Positions 1 through 14,466 of a stretch of DNA of 64,000 bases are shown piece after piece. The first letter of the stretch is position 1. Each line of letters starts with the position of its first letter. This DNA comes from Sipunculus nudus (taxonomy: Eukaryota > Annelida > Sipuncula > Golfingiida > Sipunculidae): positions 20,995,867 to 21,059,866 of the forward strand of contig CM049308.1 of the NCBI GenBank assembly GCA_026874595.1, written 5' to 3'. The notes beneath the pieces are model-generated. The model ran no database searches, was not told where the DNA came from, and saw only the letters and a list, made by a program, of their open reading frames with translations. The translations under genes were made by a program, and so were the position numbers.

Positions 1-828
1 AGGAATCACGAAACTTCATTAACTTTGCCAAGGCGGTGGGTCCAACATGTGTCCTATTATAAAAGCGAAGCGCAGGTGCGACAGTTCGGGGATAAAGATG
101 CGATCAGTCTCCTCGAGACCGTATAGAGGACATTATGCAGGCTCAAGACTACGACCCGTTTTCCATGATCGTTTTTTCTGTGCTTCTTCCGATTGATTTT
201 CCGCGCGTGTAATAGCGGTAACGCGATCATGGAAATGGTATACATGGTTTACACTGGAGCGATATTTCCGCGAGCGGAAACGCGATCATGTCCCTAAACA
301 AAGACAAAAGGTTCATTAAAATAACATAAAATATGTAATTAATCAATGAGGATCTCATAAATCATGAAAAATTATACCCGAGTATCTAGGTAGGGTTGGT
401 CTAGGGGGCCGGAACCCAACTCATTTCAGAAAATGCAACCTATTTTAGGGTTTGAAACCAATCTTGAGGCCTTGATCCTCCCCTTTTTCCGGACTATTAT
501 AATTTAGGTTTTCTCATAGTTCTTCATGACGTTGACACCCCCTTAATTATTCAAAATCCAGTATCCAATCTTGGAATATGTTAAATCTGACGGAGTGTCA
601 ACAACGTTTGGTGTATATTATATAATTATACATGCCATGAGTATAGCTGAAACAATTAATGCAGTTACCCTGTGATGCATATTTCTTTCGAAATGTACAG
701 CCAATTATTCAATGAAAAATTATATTTGTTTTGCCGTGCAAGAATAGCTATTTTTTTATTATTCTGGATTCTCTGACATGTATAACCATTCTTTTAGCAC
801 ATTCTCATTTATAACTGCTTTTAACATT

Positions 829-831
<3 letters not shown>

Positions 832-871
<40 letters not shown>
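832..871. repeat. (TA)n microsatellite
   Basis: About 40 bp of pure alternating TA. Confidence 0.9.
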
Positions 872-874
<3 letters not shown>

Positions 875-954
875 TTCACCAATTTATACAATATATATAT
901 ATTGATTGTTTGAAATTATTTTAGAAGTCAAGGATACTGAGAAAGACAGTACCA

Positions 955-1100
955 ACCTGTCGTCGGACCAAATGGCTGCTTGACCAACAGTCAACGGACT
1001 AACAGATTGTCGGACTAACGGACTGTCGGATACTCGGACTATCGGACTAACGGACAGTCGGACAGGCTGGCTGTCAGACCAACGACTAACGGTCCGAGGC
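955..1100 (+). repeat. Degenerate tandem repeat of CGGACTAAC / CGGACTGT
   Basis: Short units of roughly 8-10 bp (CGGACTAA, CGGACTGT, CGGACTAT, CGGACAGT) recur about a dozen times, and related GGCTGTCR units continue with decay to about 1230. It produces a serine/valine-rich ORF on the - strand that is not a gene. Confidence 0.6.
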
Positions 1101-1689
1101 ATTGCAGGATAAACGGGCCGTGAACCGACAGGCTGTAGGACCGGTGGGATGTCGGGCAAGTGGGCTGTCATTCCTACAAGTTGCAAGACAAACTGGCTAT
1201 CATGCAGACTACCGAGCTGTCAGGCCAATGAGCCGTCGATCATAGTCTGTTAGCGAGAGTCCTGGGCCTTCATAAATTTCTTAAAGACTAAAACAACTCA
1301 TCTGACGACTTTCTGTCAAACAAAGACTTACGGAACACAGGCACTTGACACAATGTTGTCACCGGATGAGCGATATTAAAAGCACCACTAGGCCCATCCC
1401 CTAGCTGTCACCTATCTAACCCTCCTTCCCACTGATTAAATATATAATATATGAATAAGAGCATTAGTGAAAGCATTCAAGAAAGAAGATTGAAAAGATG
1501 TTTTAAGCCTTTTTTAGCCTTTTTAGAGGTGATTATAGCATAATTTTGGTTGATGGGCAAGCAAAGTATGGGAACCGTGTTTAATAAGTGGGAAGGTTAG
1601 TTGGATAGGTGACGGGGTGATGGACCCAGTGATGCTTTTAATATCGCTCAACCGGTGAATTGTGTCGATCAGTTGCCTGTGTTTCGGAA

Positions 1690-3156
1690 CAAGGAAAACA
1701 GAAACCGAGATACAAAGAGATTCCGATGTCTGGAGGTCACCTGAGTGCACGCAGGTGGGCATGTAGATGTTTCAGTTACAAAGCTGCTTTTTAGAAGTTG
1801 ACCTCTCGTGTCTGAGGTCACGTAAGTCAGTTTCAAGTTTAACGCCTGTGTGTTTTGCGTCCATGTGGTTGAAACAAAACAATGACAAGGTGACAGCTTG
1901 TACATTTCAGTGTCACAGCTGGACCTGTTTCCTATCAATGAGAATAAACATGTCAGTTTCAATGGAATGTGGGTCAATACCTTTTATTGACCTGAATACA
2001 CCCTAGGTTGGGTTATGCCTTTAAATGTGCATGTTAAAATAACACTAATATAGTTTTAAGTTTTTTTTACTATTGTATCACATTATTGTATTACTTGGAG
2101 TAAAAATATATATTTTGTCTTTCGGATAATTTTTTATAATTAATATTAAATGTTTTTTAGGACACGCACTGTTTTGTATGTTTACGACCCTTATGCAACC
2201 GGTCTTTGCATCAAGAGTGATATACTAACTGTTTTAACAATTATACTACCGCAGAATTCCTGTCCAATCATAAATAATGTCTAGAGACAGGTTGGTCAGG
2301 GACTGACAGTGACCTCAGTAACACAAGCCCCGCCCCCAAGGTCGACTACACCGGATCAAATAGACTCACATGTAACATAAGCCCAACGTGAGCAAATATT
2401 TTCTGTCAGTCGGTATATGCCCATATCATTGTACTATGCTGTACTATACAACCATGTTTCTATGTCATGTTATATAAATATAAATATGGTATTATATATC
2501 ATTATTATTAATATTATTATTATATTATAGCTCTTGTTTTACTGCATTAAGTTTCATAACATTCTGTTATATTTTATTATTATTTGTTATTTATACTTTA
2601 AAAATTTTTCTCTGTCTCTCTTTCTTTCATTCCTCTGTCTCTAATATTTATTTAAAAAAAAATAACCTTTAATTTTTTAAACCTCAATTGGATAATGTTT
2701 GAAATGTATCACACAGACAATAAAATGCAGAGTTTGATGCTATTAAGCATGATGCATTTGAACATGTCAAGTATCCTTTTGCACGCGATAACCCCTTTTC
2801 TGGCAAGCATTCTTCCGTGCAAACATATAGTTTTAGGTGCGCAACAAACATAGCCTGCCCATTTTATTTGTGCATGTGAAAAATCCCCCCTGTTCGTCGA
2901 TATCTGTGGGCTATACAAAGATAGGTCAATAATCGCTGCTATTACTGAAACTCTAAACCACAACCGACCGGCCCTAGGGCTTGCGGTGACTGTAAAATGA
3001 AAGTGATGAAAAAGAGCCGTTGGGCCACGCTGTGTACATGCTATCTACCTCGTGCCCGCCTGCACACTTAAAACTGCAAAGACCAACTGCAGACACACAC
3101 TGCAACCGGCAGAGCTCTATCTCACGGAGGCTTATACCATCTTGCTGCGTGTTTAT
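1690..3156 (+). promoter_or_regulatory. Gene A upstream region, conserved with the gene B upstream region
   Basis: Blocks of this region match 46573-49333 in the same order. They include about 1690-2010 versus 46573-46890, 2160-2280, 2400-2480, 2757-2960 and 2985-3156 versus 49140-49333. The last block abuts exon 1 and is the best candidate for 5' UTR and proximal promoter. No TATA box or start site could be assigned with confidence. Confidence 0.5.
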
Positions 3157-3223
3157 ATGATGATAATGGAATCTTGTGACACCATACCTAAGCTTGTGCT
3201 ACTGGTGCTGCTCCTACACAGAA
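3157..3223 (+). CDS. Gene A exon 1: start codon and signal peptide
   Basis: It encodes a 22-residue leader, polar at the N-end followed by the leucine-rich core KLVLLVLLLH, and stops after one base of a split codon at a GTAAGT donor (3224). Joined to exon 2 it gives ...HR-T-VDGYPAERK, a typical nAChR signal-to-mature transition. Three in-frame ATGs exist at 3157, 3160 and 3166. I chose 3157, but 3166 (MESCD...) is equally possible. The identification is supported by a paralogous exon with the same length and phase at 49334-49400. Confidence 0.82.
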
Positions 3224-3270
3224 GTAAGTCACTGTTACGTGTAGCCACAGTTCTGTATACACATTATCCT

Positions 3271-3322
<52 letters not shown>

Positions 3323-6300
3323 CAAGAGATATTTTTCTCTCAATGGTCCTGTGACCATATTCATTGTCACATGTTTTTGTGATTTTTCAAACCATGCTGT
3401 CTTTACAACTAGAGATGCTCTAATTGTTCCATCACCCCGTCTCCAACTTTTTATGAGTTTTATCATGAAGACCTTGCATCTCGCGTATAGTCACATTTAT
3501 TGAATATACTGTCTCATATAATATCTAGAGATGCTATTATCTAGTCACATAACTAGAGATACTATTCTGTAGTCTATATCTAGAGATATTATTCTTAAGT
3601 GTTATATCTAGAGACGCTATTTTTATTCAATCACCTCGTCTCCAACTGTTGTTTTGGTTTACCTTTGAATCTTGTATCTCACTAAACCATAATATCTATA
3701 TCCGCACTACATATACTCTCTTTAAGCTAGTAATAATATTCTATTTCACTCACTCCTGGTCACCTTTTTTATCTTTATCTGTAAATCTTATACATTTTGT
3801 CTATAAATCTTGCATTTCTCTTACTTGGACTCGTCTCTTTCCTTCACCCAACGACACCTTTTTTGAGTATTTCATCTGTAAAATTATACTCACTAACGGT
3901 ATGTTTTACTGTAAATACAGTAAAACCTCGCCTAACGACAACCTCGGGTCAGAGACCACCTCAAAACAACGACCACTTTTCACAGGTCCCGAAACTTTTG
4001 CGCTCTTTCAGTAAGACCTCGGTTATACGACCACCTTGCAAATGCGACCACTATATCGAAGTCTTGATGGTACTTTAATTTCGAGGTTTTACCGTTCATC
4101 TAATCTTACAGCCGGGGATCTGATACTCCTTCCATCACCCCGTGACAATTTTGTATTAGTGTGTTATCTGTTAATATTGCATCTCACTTAATGGTGCTCA
4201 ATAATGGTACCTAATCAATTATTTCCAAAGAACTATGGGGATCAATACAGAGGGAATGGTGGGATGGTCCAAGTAATCATCCCCTGCTATTCAAAGAAAA
4301 TATAAATACAAATGCATACTAAAATGAAAAATATTTATATTTAAAAAGTAGTCCTGAGTTATTAGCATGGATGCCTGCAGCGTAAACGTGTATGCAGGTG
4401 GCGCCTACTGCCATAAAATCGATAAAGCTATCCAAGATGTATGCACATGCAAAATTTTATGCAGGTAAGTCAAACAACTGCCGAGATATGAGTGATTTTT
4501 TTCCCATTGCAGACAAACAGATGGACGCAGTGCAAAAAAAATTTGAAGGTGGCGCCACCAATTTTGTTTATAATAAAGAGTTGTGTGAGATGTGTATAGT
4601 CAAGCACAATTTCAGGAAGATACGTCGAACAAGTCCTGAGATATTAGCGTTGATGTCTGCAGCGTTAACGTGTATGTAGGTGGCGCCCCCTGTCATAAAA
4701 TTGAGAAAGATATCCAGGATACAGTGGTCTCCGAGGAGTTCTTCGGAAACGAACGCCGTCAAACGAGTCCGAAGATAAGTGGGTTAAAGAGTGAAAAAGA
4801 CGCACAGATGGACGCTGTGCAAAGAAGATAGGTCGGAGGTATACCAAAAATGTGGGCGTAGCAGTGCACACGTGACCCGATCATAATTCTGAGTTTCGTA
4901 AAATTCCGTCCGGTGGTTACTTACGAGTTCTTCGGAAACCTAGGCGGTGGCGGCGGCTGGTTGAAAACATAGTACCTGCAAAACTCTGTTTTTCGGATAC
5001 AATTATCATGCAGACTGAATTAGAATTATATCTGAGCTTAAGTGTTAAGGAATTATAAGTTCTATCAAATGTTCTATCAAAAGGTGTATTCACCGACAAG
5101 TAAATAGCAGATTTAGTCGTTATCACAGATAATGCTCTTCAATGGTAACTTATCAGTTATTTCGAATGAACAAGGGGCGTCAGTATAGGGAGAATGGTAG
5201 GAACGTCCATGTAAATGAAAATATTAATAATTAAAAAATATGGACTTTGGTTTCATTTCGGATTTTACTTTGAAATATTGTTCCAACTTTCTTAAGAGAG
5301 AAAATGTCCACAAGGGTAAAGGTTTTGTTTGATAAATCTACTCGAGTCTGTTCTTTAAAGGAATGTGTCAGTAGAAGTATTTTTATGTAATATGGCCCAG
5401 CTTTTTATTTTACTTTGCGTTTTACAAGAAGGTCTGTCCTTTCTTATAAGCAGTCAGAAGCCGTTTAATTGTTGTAATAAAACAAAAGGAAGGTAAGCTA
5501 ATACACAAAGCGAAAATAAAAAGATAGCAACGATAAGCGTGTGCAGATAACAGCCATTTTTTTCCTTCTAAACAAACTGACTCGTGTGTTTGGAGAGGGT
5601 GCAGTGTAAAAGTCTGCCAGGTCTGGCTTAGATAACCCTAATAGGCTTATATACAACCTGCTCCGTTCTCCAGAGCGTATATAATCTGCTCTGACAGAGA
5701 TATTGTAAGGAAACCATACAGGGTGCCACATTTTTGGGTCATCCGAATAATATGTATATAGGCCCATAATCGTAGGGGTCGTTCGAAGGACCCAGGTCTC
5801 ACTGTACAACAGAATGTAAGGGACGGCTCCAAGGGTTCGGGAAGGGTGGTTAACGGAAAAAGTAAAAAAGTCGTGAACGTAAAAGGAAAATCGTTGCTTT
5901 CTCAGTTTCCTTCATCTAAATGACTAATACCTATGTATATATGTAAGGTTGTAAAAGTAATGTATATTTTAAATGTAGGGTTTTATATATATATATATAT
6001 ATTTTGTTAGATCGTATTATATATCCGACAAATTACCTTATACATGTACAATATGTACTAAAATTCGGCCATGCCCTCACATGCACTGTATGACAATAAA
6101 TATACGGTCTCCCCTCTTCTCCACCCCGACTTGTTCCCCAACCATGTCCCCCCCTTGAATCTGACTAGATTCCGGACAGAGCTTCCATAAACGACTCCGT
6201 CAAATTACCAGCAAGGCAAGTACGGTATTTAGCTGTCTTTGTCTCCAGCTGTGTTTAATTGAAATGTATTGTATTGCTGGTTGATTTTGCTGTTTATTTC

Positions 6301-9300
6301 CTCAGTCACGGATACTATACCATCACATATTATAATGTATAACGAACAAATGGTTGAATTAAGGGATTTATTAACGAGCGCATTTTAATCATATATATAT
6401 GTTTTTAGCTCAGCTGACTATAAGTCATCTGAGCTATAGTCATGGTCCTTTGTTCGTCGGCCGTCCGTCCGTCGTGCCGTCCGGACGCCCGTTAACAGGC
6501 CACGTTTCAGACGTATGAATCTGAAATTCGGCATACAATTAGATGTCCCCAAATGTCCTACCATACTCAAAACTGGGTTAGCAGGTCTTCATCTGTCCGA
6601 AATATTAAAGAAAACTTCTCTTTCCCATTATAAACCCATTGTTACACTTTAAGACTATTTGATATCAAAACCACTGATATGATATTGATCATATTTAATA
6701 TAACCATTGCTTTATATTATATTTCCTATGTACATTCCAGGAATTAGGTCAGTATTGTGTAATTTCTTGAACTGATGGGCCCGAACGTAATGCACTTTTT
6801 AAAAAATCAAAGCCCTTTTGCTTTACGCGAGTTTTCCGTCCTCGCTGAACTCCGTATTGGACTCCTGTGGTACCGTTTGACAGCTGTTCCGCCCCCTTAC
6901 CGACTACCGAGTGCCAACTTCCGAGCCATTGAGACTGTCTCGTATTAATTATTTTAGTAATTGTACAATCCATGTAAAATAAAGAAAGTTTATATAAAAA
7001 TTCAGAAAATATTTTTACTCACTTAACATTAGAATTGTTCAAGCTATAGAGACTTTTTAGCTCAGCTGACTGTAAGTCAAATGAGCTATCATGATCGGTC
7101 AGCGTCCGTCTTCTGTCCATCTGCCCATCTAGCTGTCCGTCTGTCTGTTAGACTGGCACGTTTTGACACCATTGGACGTAGAAACCTGTCACTGAATATC
7201 CAGGGAGGTCCATACAAAATTCCTTACAAACCTGATATTAACTCTTTATGATCTATATCCTTTTAATAATTAAAAATTTGATACAAAACCTCCAATAACT
7301 TGACAATTAATGCATGTATTGCTCTGAATCTTGGCTTGAATGTTGTCAGTTCCCGAAAACAGGTGGCGCCACTTGTATTATTTCTAATGTCTACGATTAA
7401 TTCCTGTTTTTGAGATCATGAAATGACAGAGTACGTTTCTCGACTGCGGTTTCATCTAGTACCCTGACTCCTAGTGTGTTTATTGATCATGACTAGTTTC
7501 TTCAGTTCCTGAAGACCGGTGGCACCACCTGTATTTTTTCTATTTTTACGAGTGTTTTCCTCTATTTGAGACTGCCAAATTAAATTAATAATATAAGATT
7601 TGCAACTGTGGTTTCATCTAGTGTTCTGAAACCTTGTTAGGGTCCCACTTGAGTAAGCGGATGCTCTATTGTAATCACCCTGTCTGTCCGTCTATCCTTC
7701 TGTTTGTCTTTCTGTATGTCCGTTATATTTGTCTCTGATGATAATTCCAGTTTGGATTGACATATGGACTTCAAACGGTACTTACATATTGCCCACCTTT
7801 GGAATCCTATCAATTTTGGGGTCATGAGGTTACAGGACCCACTTATTTAGAAAGATGGTGGATGCATTTTAAACCAAACTTTACATTCAAAACCTTCCAT
7901 CTTACACACTAAGAACCTGGCTGATCTTGGGGTCACAAGGTCTAAGTCACAGTGGCCATCTGTCCACATGTTTTTTTTTATTCTGAATGATAACTCCGGT
8001 GTCTGGATTAACTTATTGGTTTCATACTTAAATAAGGCCCACCAATAAAGTAAGAACCCTTTTTGGGTCATGAGGTCAAAGGTCAATGTCACAGGGTAGA
8101 ACGCGTTGTTCCGTTTCATGTCAAATAACAGTCTGAATCAAGATCCTGATCAAGTTCAGGAACGGTCAGATTCCTGATGGGGATTTGTTCTGAACGTTAT
8201 AAAAATATTTTCATAATCAGTTTCAGCTGAACGCCGTGACCAATAGGTCCCTTGTTTTTTCTTCATTGCATATGGGATGATGCATATATTACACATATAT
8301 TACAGTTACATAATAATTTTTCCATCGTTTATTGCAAAAAAATGAAACATTATTCGAGACAGGATATGTAACTTTTTACGACATATAAATGCCTCAGTGT
8401 TACGTCAGGGATGGCCTGGCACAGTACCAGCCAAGTAGCTTCCCGACATCTCACAATTAAACAACCTGTCACTCAGAACAGCGGTTGTAATGTTTACATA
8501 TGAATCACTGTCGGATAAATAATAATAATAATAAGTATTTAATTATAGGGTTTTGGTTAAGCGTTTAATTATAGGCACTTTAGTAACAACATCTGGTTAA
8601 TCATAAGACTGTAAATATGGTTATTCATGCACGTATCGACCCTAACCTTTGTATCATTAATGCGTCACGTCTACAGGAAATGTATACACTTTATAATATA
8701 TGTACCCAGGTACATCTCCCCATGGTCCGTCTGTTCTGTTGCCTCTTTGGAGTTAGTTTAGATAATATAATGGTGTAAATTAGCTGAAAAATCATGTTCG
8801 ATAATAGAAAGAAATCAAACGAACAATGATCGGTTATTAATCGATTATTTCATGTATCTTCTATATTACCGTGTAATCTGCTGTATGTTATTATACCTAA
8901 AATACAGAAACCGAGTATTCGGTCTAGCTTGTTCATAGTGCGAGAGGTCAATGTATATACCGGCAGGGTTGTTGACAGTTGTCCGCTGCACAAAGTACGG
9001 TTCTAATGTTGATCAATACCCTGTGCATATATTGTCTTTCTAATATTTTCGACAGGATGAAAATATTTTTTGGGCAGATATAATAGTAATTCTTTGCATG
9101 TGCATACACAATCGTTTGTGATCGATTAGGCAAACACGTAACCAATTTAATCGATTATGAAAGAATACGACCAATTATCGTATAGTCTTGCAGAATTTTC
9201 CAGACAGGTCCTGGTAACATTTCTTTGGAAACCCGAAATAAGGTCACAGTGACCTATATTGCGCGAGCTTTGTGACAAATACATTTATTTTATATCTTTC

Positions 9301-12300
9301 GATATTGAGGATAACCTCAGTTTTATGTCAAACGGAACAGCCCCTGTAAGTATTGCTTGATTTTATTCCGACATTACAATTTTGGGGTTAAGAGATCAAA
9401 TTATGCAGGTCATAGTTATTCACACATCAAAGTGTCCAAGTGACAAATCCAAGTGATTAGTTGTCAATGTCATAGGTGGTCGTTGATAATAAAGTTTATC
9501 TGATAAACTGGTTTTAACGTCGTACATATAGACCATCTCTATATTTTGTCAGTATTTACCACTGCACACTAACTGGGACGTCTCACTCTCTAGTCTTAGT
9601 TGTGACAGTTAGGAAGGATTATAAACCCACTTTTGTAATAGCTTATGGTTTGAAAAGCAGCTCATTAGTGCAAAATGAAAATACTCTATTTACTATAATA
9701 TCATGCATCATTATCATTATGAAAGATTATATGATTATGGGAACATTTTGCCGTTTAATTTAAGGAATTACAGCAGTAAACGTAGTTTCCTAGACATCTA
9801 AATTATGGGAACTTTTTGAAGTTTCTTTTAAAGAATTCCAATAATAAACGTGTTTTCCTAGACATCTAAAATTTTGAACAAATAATCGGAGATACCAGCA
9901 ATTTGTTGCTCTGAAAATGTGCGGGATTTTGCATAGGTTTGGATGCATTATTTGTGTTTACAAAATTATCACAGTATTTTCTTTTAAATTTTGCACAGCT
10001 GACCTTCCCTATGTGCCACCACGTGAAAGTAAGGTGAAAACTAAACATACATGATTTAAACTTTGTATATATTTTTTGTGTGTCCAAAGACATCAGAGCT
10101 GTTATCACAAGTTTGGTCTCAGAGAGTATATGTCATATCTAGGGAAAGCGGATCTCAAATAAATGTTTGCCTTGCTGTATATATTTTTTGCTTAGTATTT
10201 ATATTTAAGTATGAAAGTTCTCAGTTGTTTTCCCGCAGAAGAAAAAACGAAACTAGTGTATAATTCACAAGGACACGTCTGAAAATTTACCGTGTTTTTG
10301 TTAGTCTCCATCTTGTGATGTTTTCTCTTTCGTTCTGTAACGATATGGCCCACACTTCACCCGAGGTCACTCGACTTTTTTCATTCATACTTTTATACAG
10401 TGGCAACATTTATTTTAGCATCATTAATCATTTATTCCTGGATATTGATGTTATATTACATTTCATAGTTTTACATGACTGGTTGTTTAAGTGTTTTGAC
10501 CTCTATGCGTAGGCCTGTCTTACGTAACATAGCAACGAATTAAGGCTTTATAATAAACTTAATGTCGTCATCAATGAATATTTTGTTTTAACCTAACACC
10601 GATTTTGTTAGCCCACTGCCACAAATGCCAGTTCATATTGTCGTGGGGGGGAATCAGGGGATTTTTGTGTTAGGGCCTATATAGCGTAAATATAGGGCGG
10701 GGCATGAATTTTTAATTAAATATTAGGGTGCAAAGGTGTAACCTGGAGGAGTTTAAAACGGAGAGAGACGCAAAAGTAGGAGCTGTAGTGCTCTGAAACC
10801 TAGTGTGTTTATTGATCATGGCTGTCACCATGATAGGTGATAAAGACTGGTGGCACCACTTGTATTTGTGTTTTTCACAAATTTTACCTGTATTTTGTGG
10901 ACTGATGGATTAGAGGAATGGTAACAAATTGGTTGTATAATTGGGCACAGATTGTATCTATTGGTTCTGCCAATGGGTGATTAGATAAAGATGACCTCAT
11001 TAGCATAATTACAAGCTTATGCACAGTGCCCTTAGGACAGCCAGTACCTAACACATAAATACATTCAGTATCATAAATAATAACAACATGTGAGTGAGCC
11101 GAGCTTCGTGACCTATGGGTCACTTGGTTAAGTACGCATACAGCTGACTTATATATTAAGTTATATACATAACTGATTAATTTCCTGTTTGCATCAAAAG
11201 ACCACAAACTGTTAAATAAAAATGTATTTTTAACAGTCAGCATTTAATAAACAATAAGCAAAGTCTTATCCAATCTTAATATACATAAACAGATACTGAT
11301 CTAAGTCAGAAAGTCCAGACAGGCTTTATTTTAGATACAGCCTGCTTTCATCTCAAAGTAACTTTTACCATGGACGATGATCCTTTGATTAGAGGTAATA
11401 GATCTAGGAGCCAAACAGATGGAATGTACACAGGAAAACATATATAATAATACGTGTAAATACGTGTATTCATGTGTGTGTACACGTGCAAATGTCGTAA
11501 ATCGACCATATATAACACATCAGGCTGTCAGAGACGTCATAACACCCAATGGGATTCAGCATCACTGGCTGTATATTTTGTGCGATAACCCCATCACGAC
11601 CCCATGGTATGTAGCGTATAATTAAGTTAACTATATGGCATTTTTTTGTAATTACCAGGACAAACTAGCTGCCATTGTTATAACTGTTTACAGTTCGATG
11701 GGATAAGATAAGGATAACAGCTTTATGAATGTTCTACAATTATCTACAAGCGAATTAAAGCAGCTCGCTCTGTCCTGGTTCTAGCATTGAGTGCGTATAC
11801 CAAATATGTAGAGATAACTGTATGACTGCTTTATCTTACCTCCACCAAGTGGCGAGAGGTTACATAATTTACCCGCGGTTTTTCTGTCAGCAAATTTACA
11901 ATCTGAAAAAAAAGTTGAAATATTTCGGAGGGTTAATAAACAACCAAAAGGACAGTCCATTAAATCTTATAGATCTGGATCACCATAAAACAATTTATTC
12001 GAATGACTCTGTCTAATAATTGTATAATCGAGCCAGTGATCGGTATTAACGGTTGGCTTTGTACTGGAGGTGAACTGGAATTTTGTTCTTGAACATTGAC
12101 AGGTGTGTAGATCTCAGTTTCGATGGGATTATTCTGACATGACTGTCTCCTTTGGAAAACCTTAATTGCTGAATCACCATTATGCACGCTATATACGCTA
12201 TAAATGGGGCAAATGGTAACATAGTGCCACCTAGCACAATGCTATTTAACAGAATATGCTATAATAATGCTATATAACAGAAGTTATACATTCTTAGAAA

Positions 12301-12663
12301 TATCATATGCACATATTCATGACTTTTACCTGCATAATGGTGATTCAGTTTTGGTTGAATGGAAACTTGCAAAGATCGCCTAGATGCCTCTATATATAAT
12401 TATTAACACAGGTAATCTTCAAATTAAAGTGGTTAGGGCCGTGATTGATGGCGTTTTGTTAATATTCACATTAAATGAGTATTTTTTTCATTTTTAACGA
12501 ATAATAGAGAATTAGATACGAAAACCTGATTTCATTAACATTTGTTGTACAATCAGTGGCATCGATTTATCTTCAAAGGGGGTGACTCGCAGGCGTGAGA
12601 GGGAGGTACAAAGTAAAGAACAACTTTTTTATAACCCTATATCAATATTGAAATATCACATTT

Positions 12664-12705
<42 letters not shown>

Positions 12706-14398
12706 GTGTGTGTGTGTATTGTCTTTGTTGCCCATTTTAATATTTTAAACTAAGTATATGGTTAAAATATAAATATTGTAAACCTGTCGCTTGTATAATA
12801 TTTCATAGTATACTCAGAAATGAAGATATCGAACCAAAGCCATCAGTCTAATTTTAATACATTTTCTATCCACTATATAACTCTTATTCTCTGAATAGCA
12901 GAGGGATGATTATATTAAAGATCTCTCATTTTAAAAAGGATGTGTGTGGCGGGGATACAACCCCTATCTCAGCTTAATCCAAAAGTTTTGCAATTACTAT
13001 GGTTTTGACGGGCTTCCGCTTCCGCCGCCGCCGACGCGTTCGTTTCCGGAGAATTAATACATCGCCTCCGTGTATATGTTTCATGGCTCGCATAAGACAG
13101 GAACTGGGAAGACCACTGGATCCTGGATAGCTTTCTTGATTCTATGACTGGTGGCGCCACCTACATTCATGTTCACAACCATGCTCATATCTCTGGACTG
13201 GTCTGACGTATCTTCCTGAAGTTTCGCATGTGTAAAAATCTCACAAAACTCTTTATGATACATACCTACAACCATTTCTGCACAGCGTCCATCTTTTCCC
13301 CCAGCGTTTGTGGGATAAAACCACTCAGATCTCGGCAGTGGTTCCAGTGTCATATACAGATATATATCGATTGGTCAAATTACTTTTTTAAAGTGTTAAC
13401 GGTGGTGCTAATACACACATATACAAACGCGTTAAATGTAACGTCACGGTTTAATTATAATCTTATATTCCAGCTGTAGATGGGTACCCAGCGGAGAGGA
13501 AGCTGATAGCTAAACTATTTCATGAGGACAACTATGACACCAACGAAAGACCAGCACTAAGTCCAGACGAACCTGTAGTGGTCCACATGTTGCTGACCAT
13601 GCATAAATTGATTGAGCTAGTAAGTGATACCGGGCTTTACTTTAGCGGCGACATATGTAATATTCGTGACTCCTACTGTAAAGACCGTCATTATTGCAGG
13701 CAAAAATTATTGCAATAATCTGGATGTTAACAGTATCAGTCCATTAGCTTGTAAAACGTACGCTGTAAAACATTATTGTTAATGCATGGATTGAATTGAA
13801 ATTTGGTATACATTTAGTCACAGGCGCTTGAATCCCTATTTATAATAGTCTTCATATCTCAAATGTTCTAAGAGATACTATGACGAAATCAGGTCAAACA
13901 ACCCAATAATAAAAAGGAAATATCGTGTTATCACTTGTAATATGATAATTAGGCAACTCATCAAAAACCTCTCGTGCGATAATAAAGGAAGTTACGTTCT
14001 CGACCCACTTACACTCACTTTATCTTCCTTTTATGCGTAATCCATATGATCGTTTAAAGAATCAAATCCATCCAATTTCAATTTTTTTTTCAACCATCAA
14101 TACAAGCTACCTGGATAACCTTTAGTGGTGATGTCTGAATTTCGACGACTTCCATTCTAAACGGTGGCGGAAGCGGCCTTCGTTGACAGGTGCGCAGTGG
14201 CACGACCTTACGTGACCCTTCTGGATGCCGTCGAAATGACCTGATTTCGTCGTAGTATCTCTAAGAACATTGGAGATATGAAGTCTTTCTTATAAATAGA
14301 CATTCAAGCGCCTGTGATTTAGTCTAAAGTAGCAGTATTTTGTATTTAACAAGTTGCACCACCCATATTTGTGGAGTCGTGCAGTTTCCATAGCATCA

Positions 14399-14466
<68 letters not shown>

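Larger units (their letters stand above)
1..1689. other. Left-end non-coding stretch
   Basis: No supported exon on either strand. It contains a (TA)n array at about 832-871 and a degenerate CGGACT repeat at 955-1100. The small ORFs here have no recognisable motif. Confidence 0.5.
3224..13473 (+). other. Gene A intron 1 (10.25 kb)
   Basis: Non-coding between GTAAGT and TTCCAG. It holds a (TA)n array just after exon 1, a mini-transposon (3918-4094), GGTGGCGCC repeat modules (4380-4870, 13090-13340), two TTTTTAGCTCAGCTGAC elements (6402-6600, 7054-8262), a short 70-bp minisatellite (9733-9880) and a block conserved with gene B (about 11380-11640). No exon was recognised inside. Confidence 0.7.

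Noticed and set aside
3188-3466. ORFs rich in Ile-Tyr repeats (also near 17303, 29552, 42137, 44171, 46250, 46967)
   Set aside because: They are translations of (TA)n microsatellites, without motifs or splice support.
10315-10512. 65-residue hydrophobic + strand ORF in intron 1
   Set aside because: AT-rich composition explains the Phe/Leu/Ile content; no splice context and no paralogous counterpart in gene B was found.
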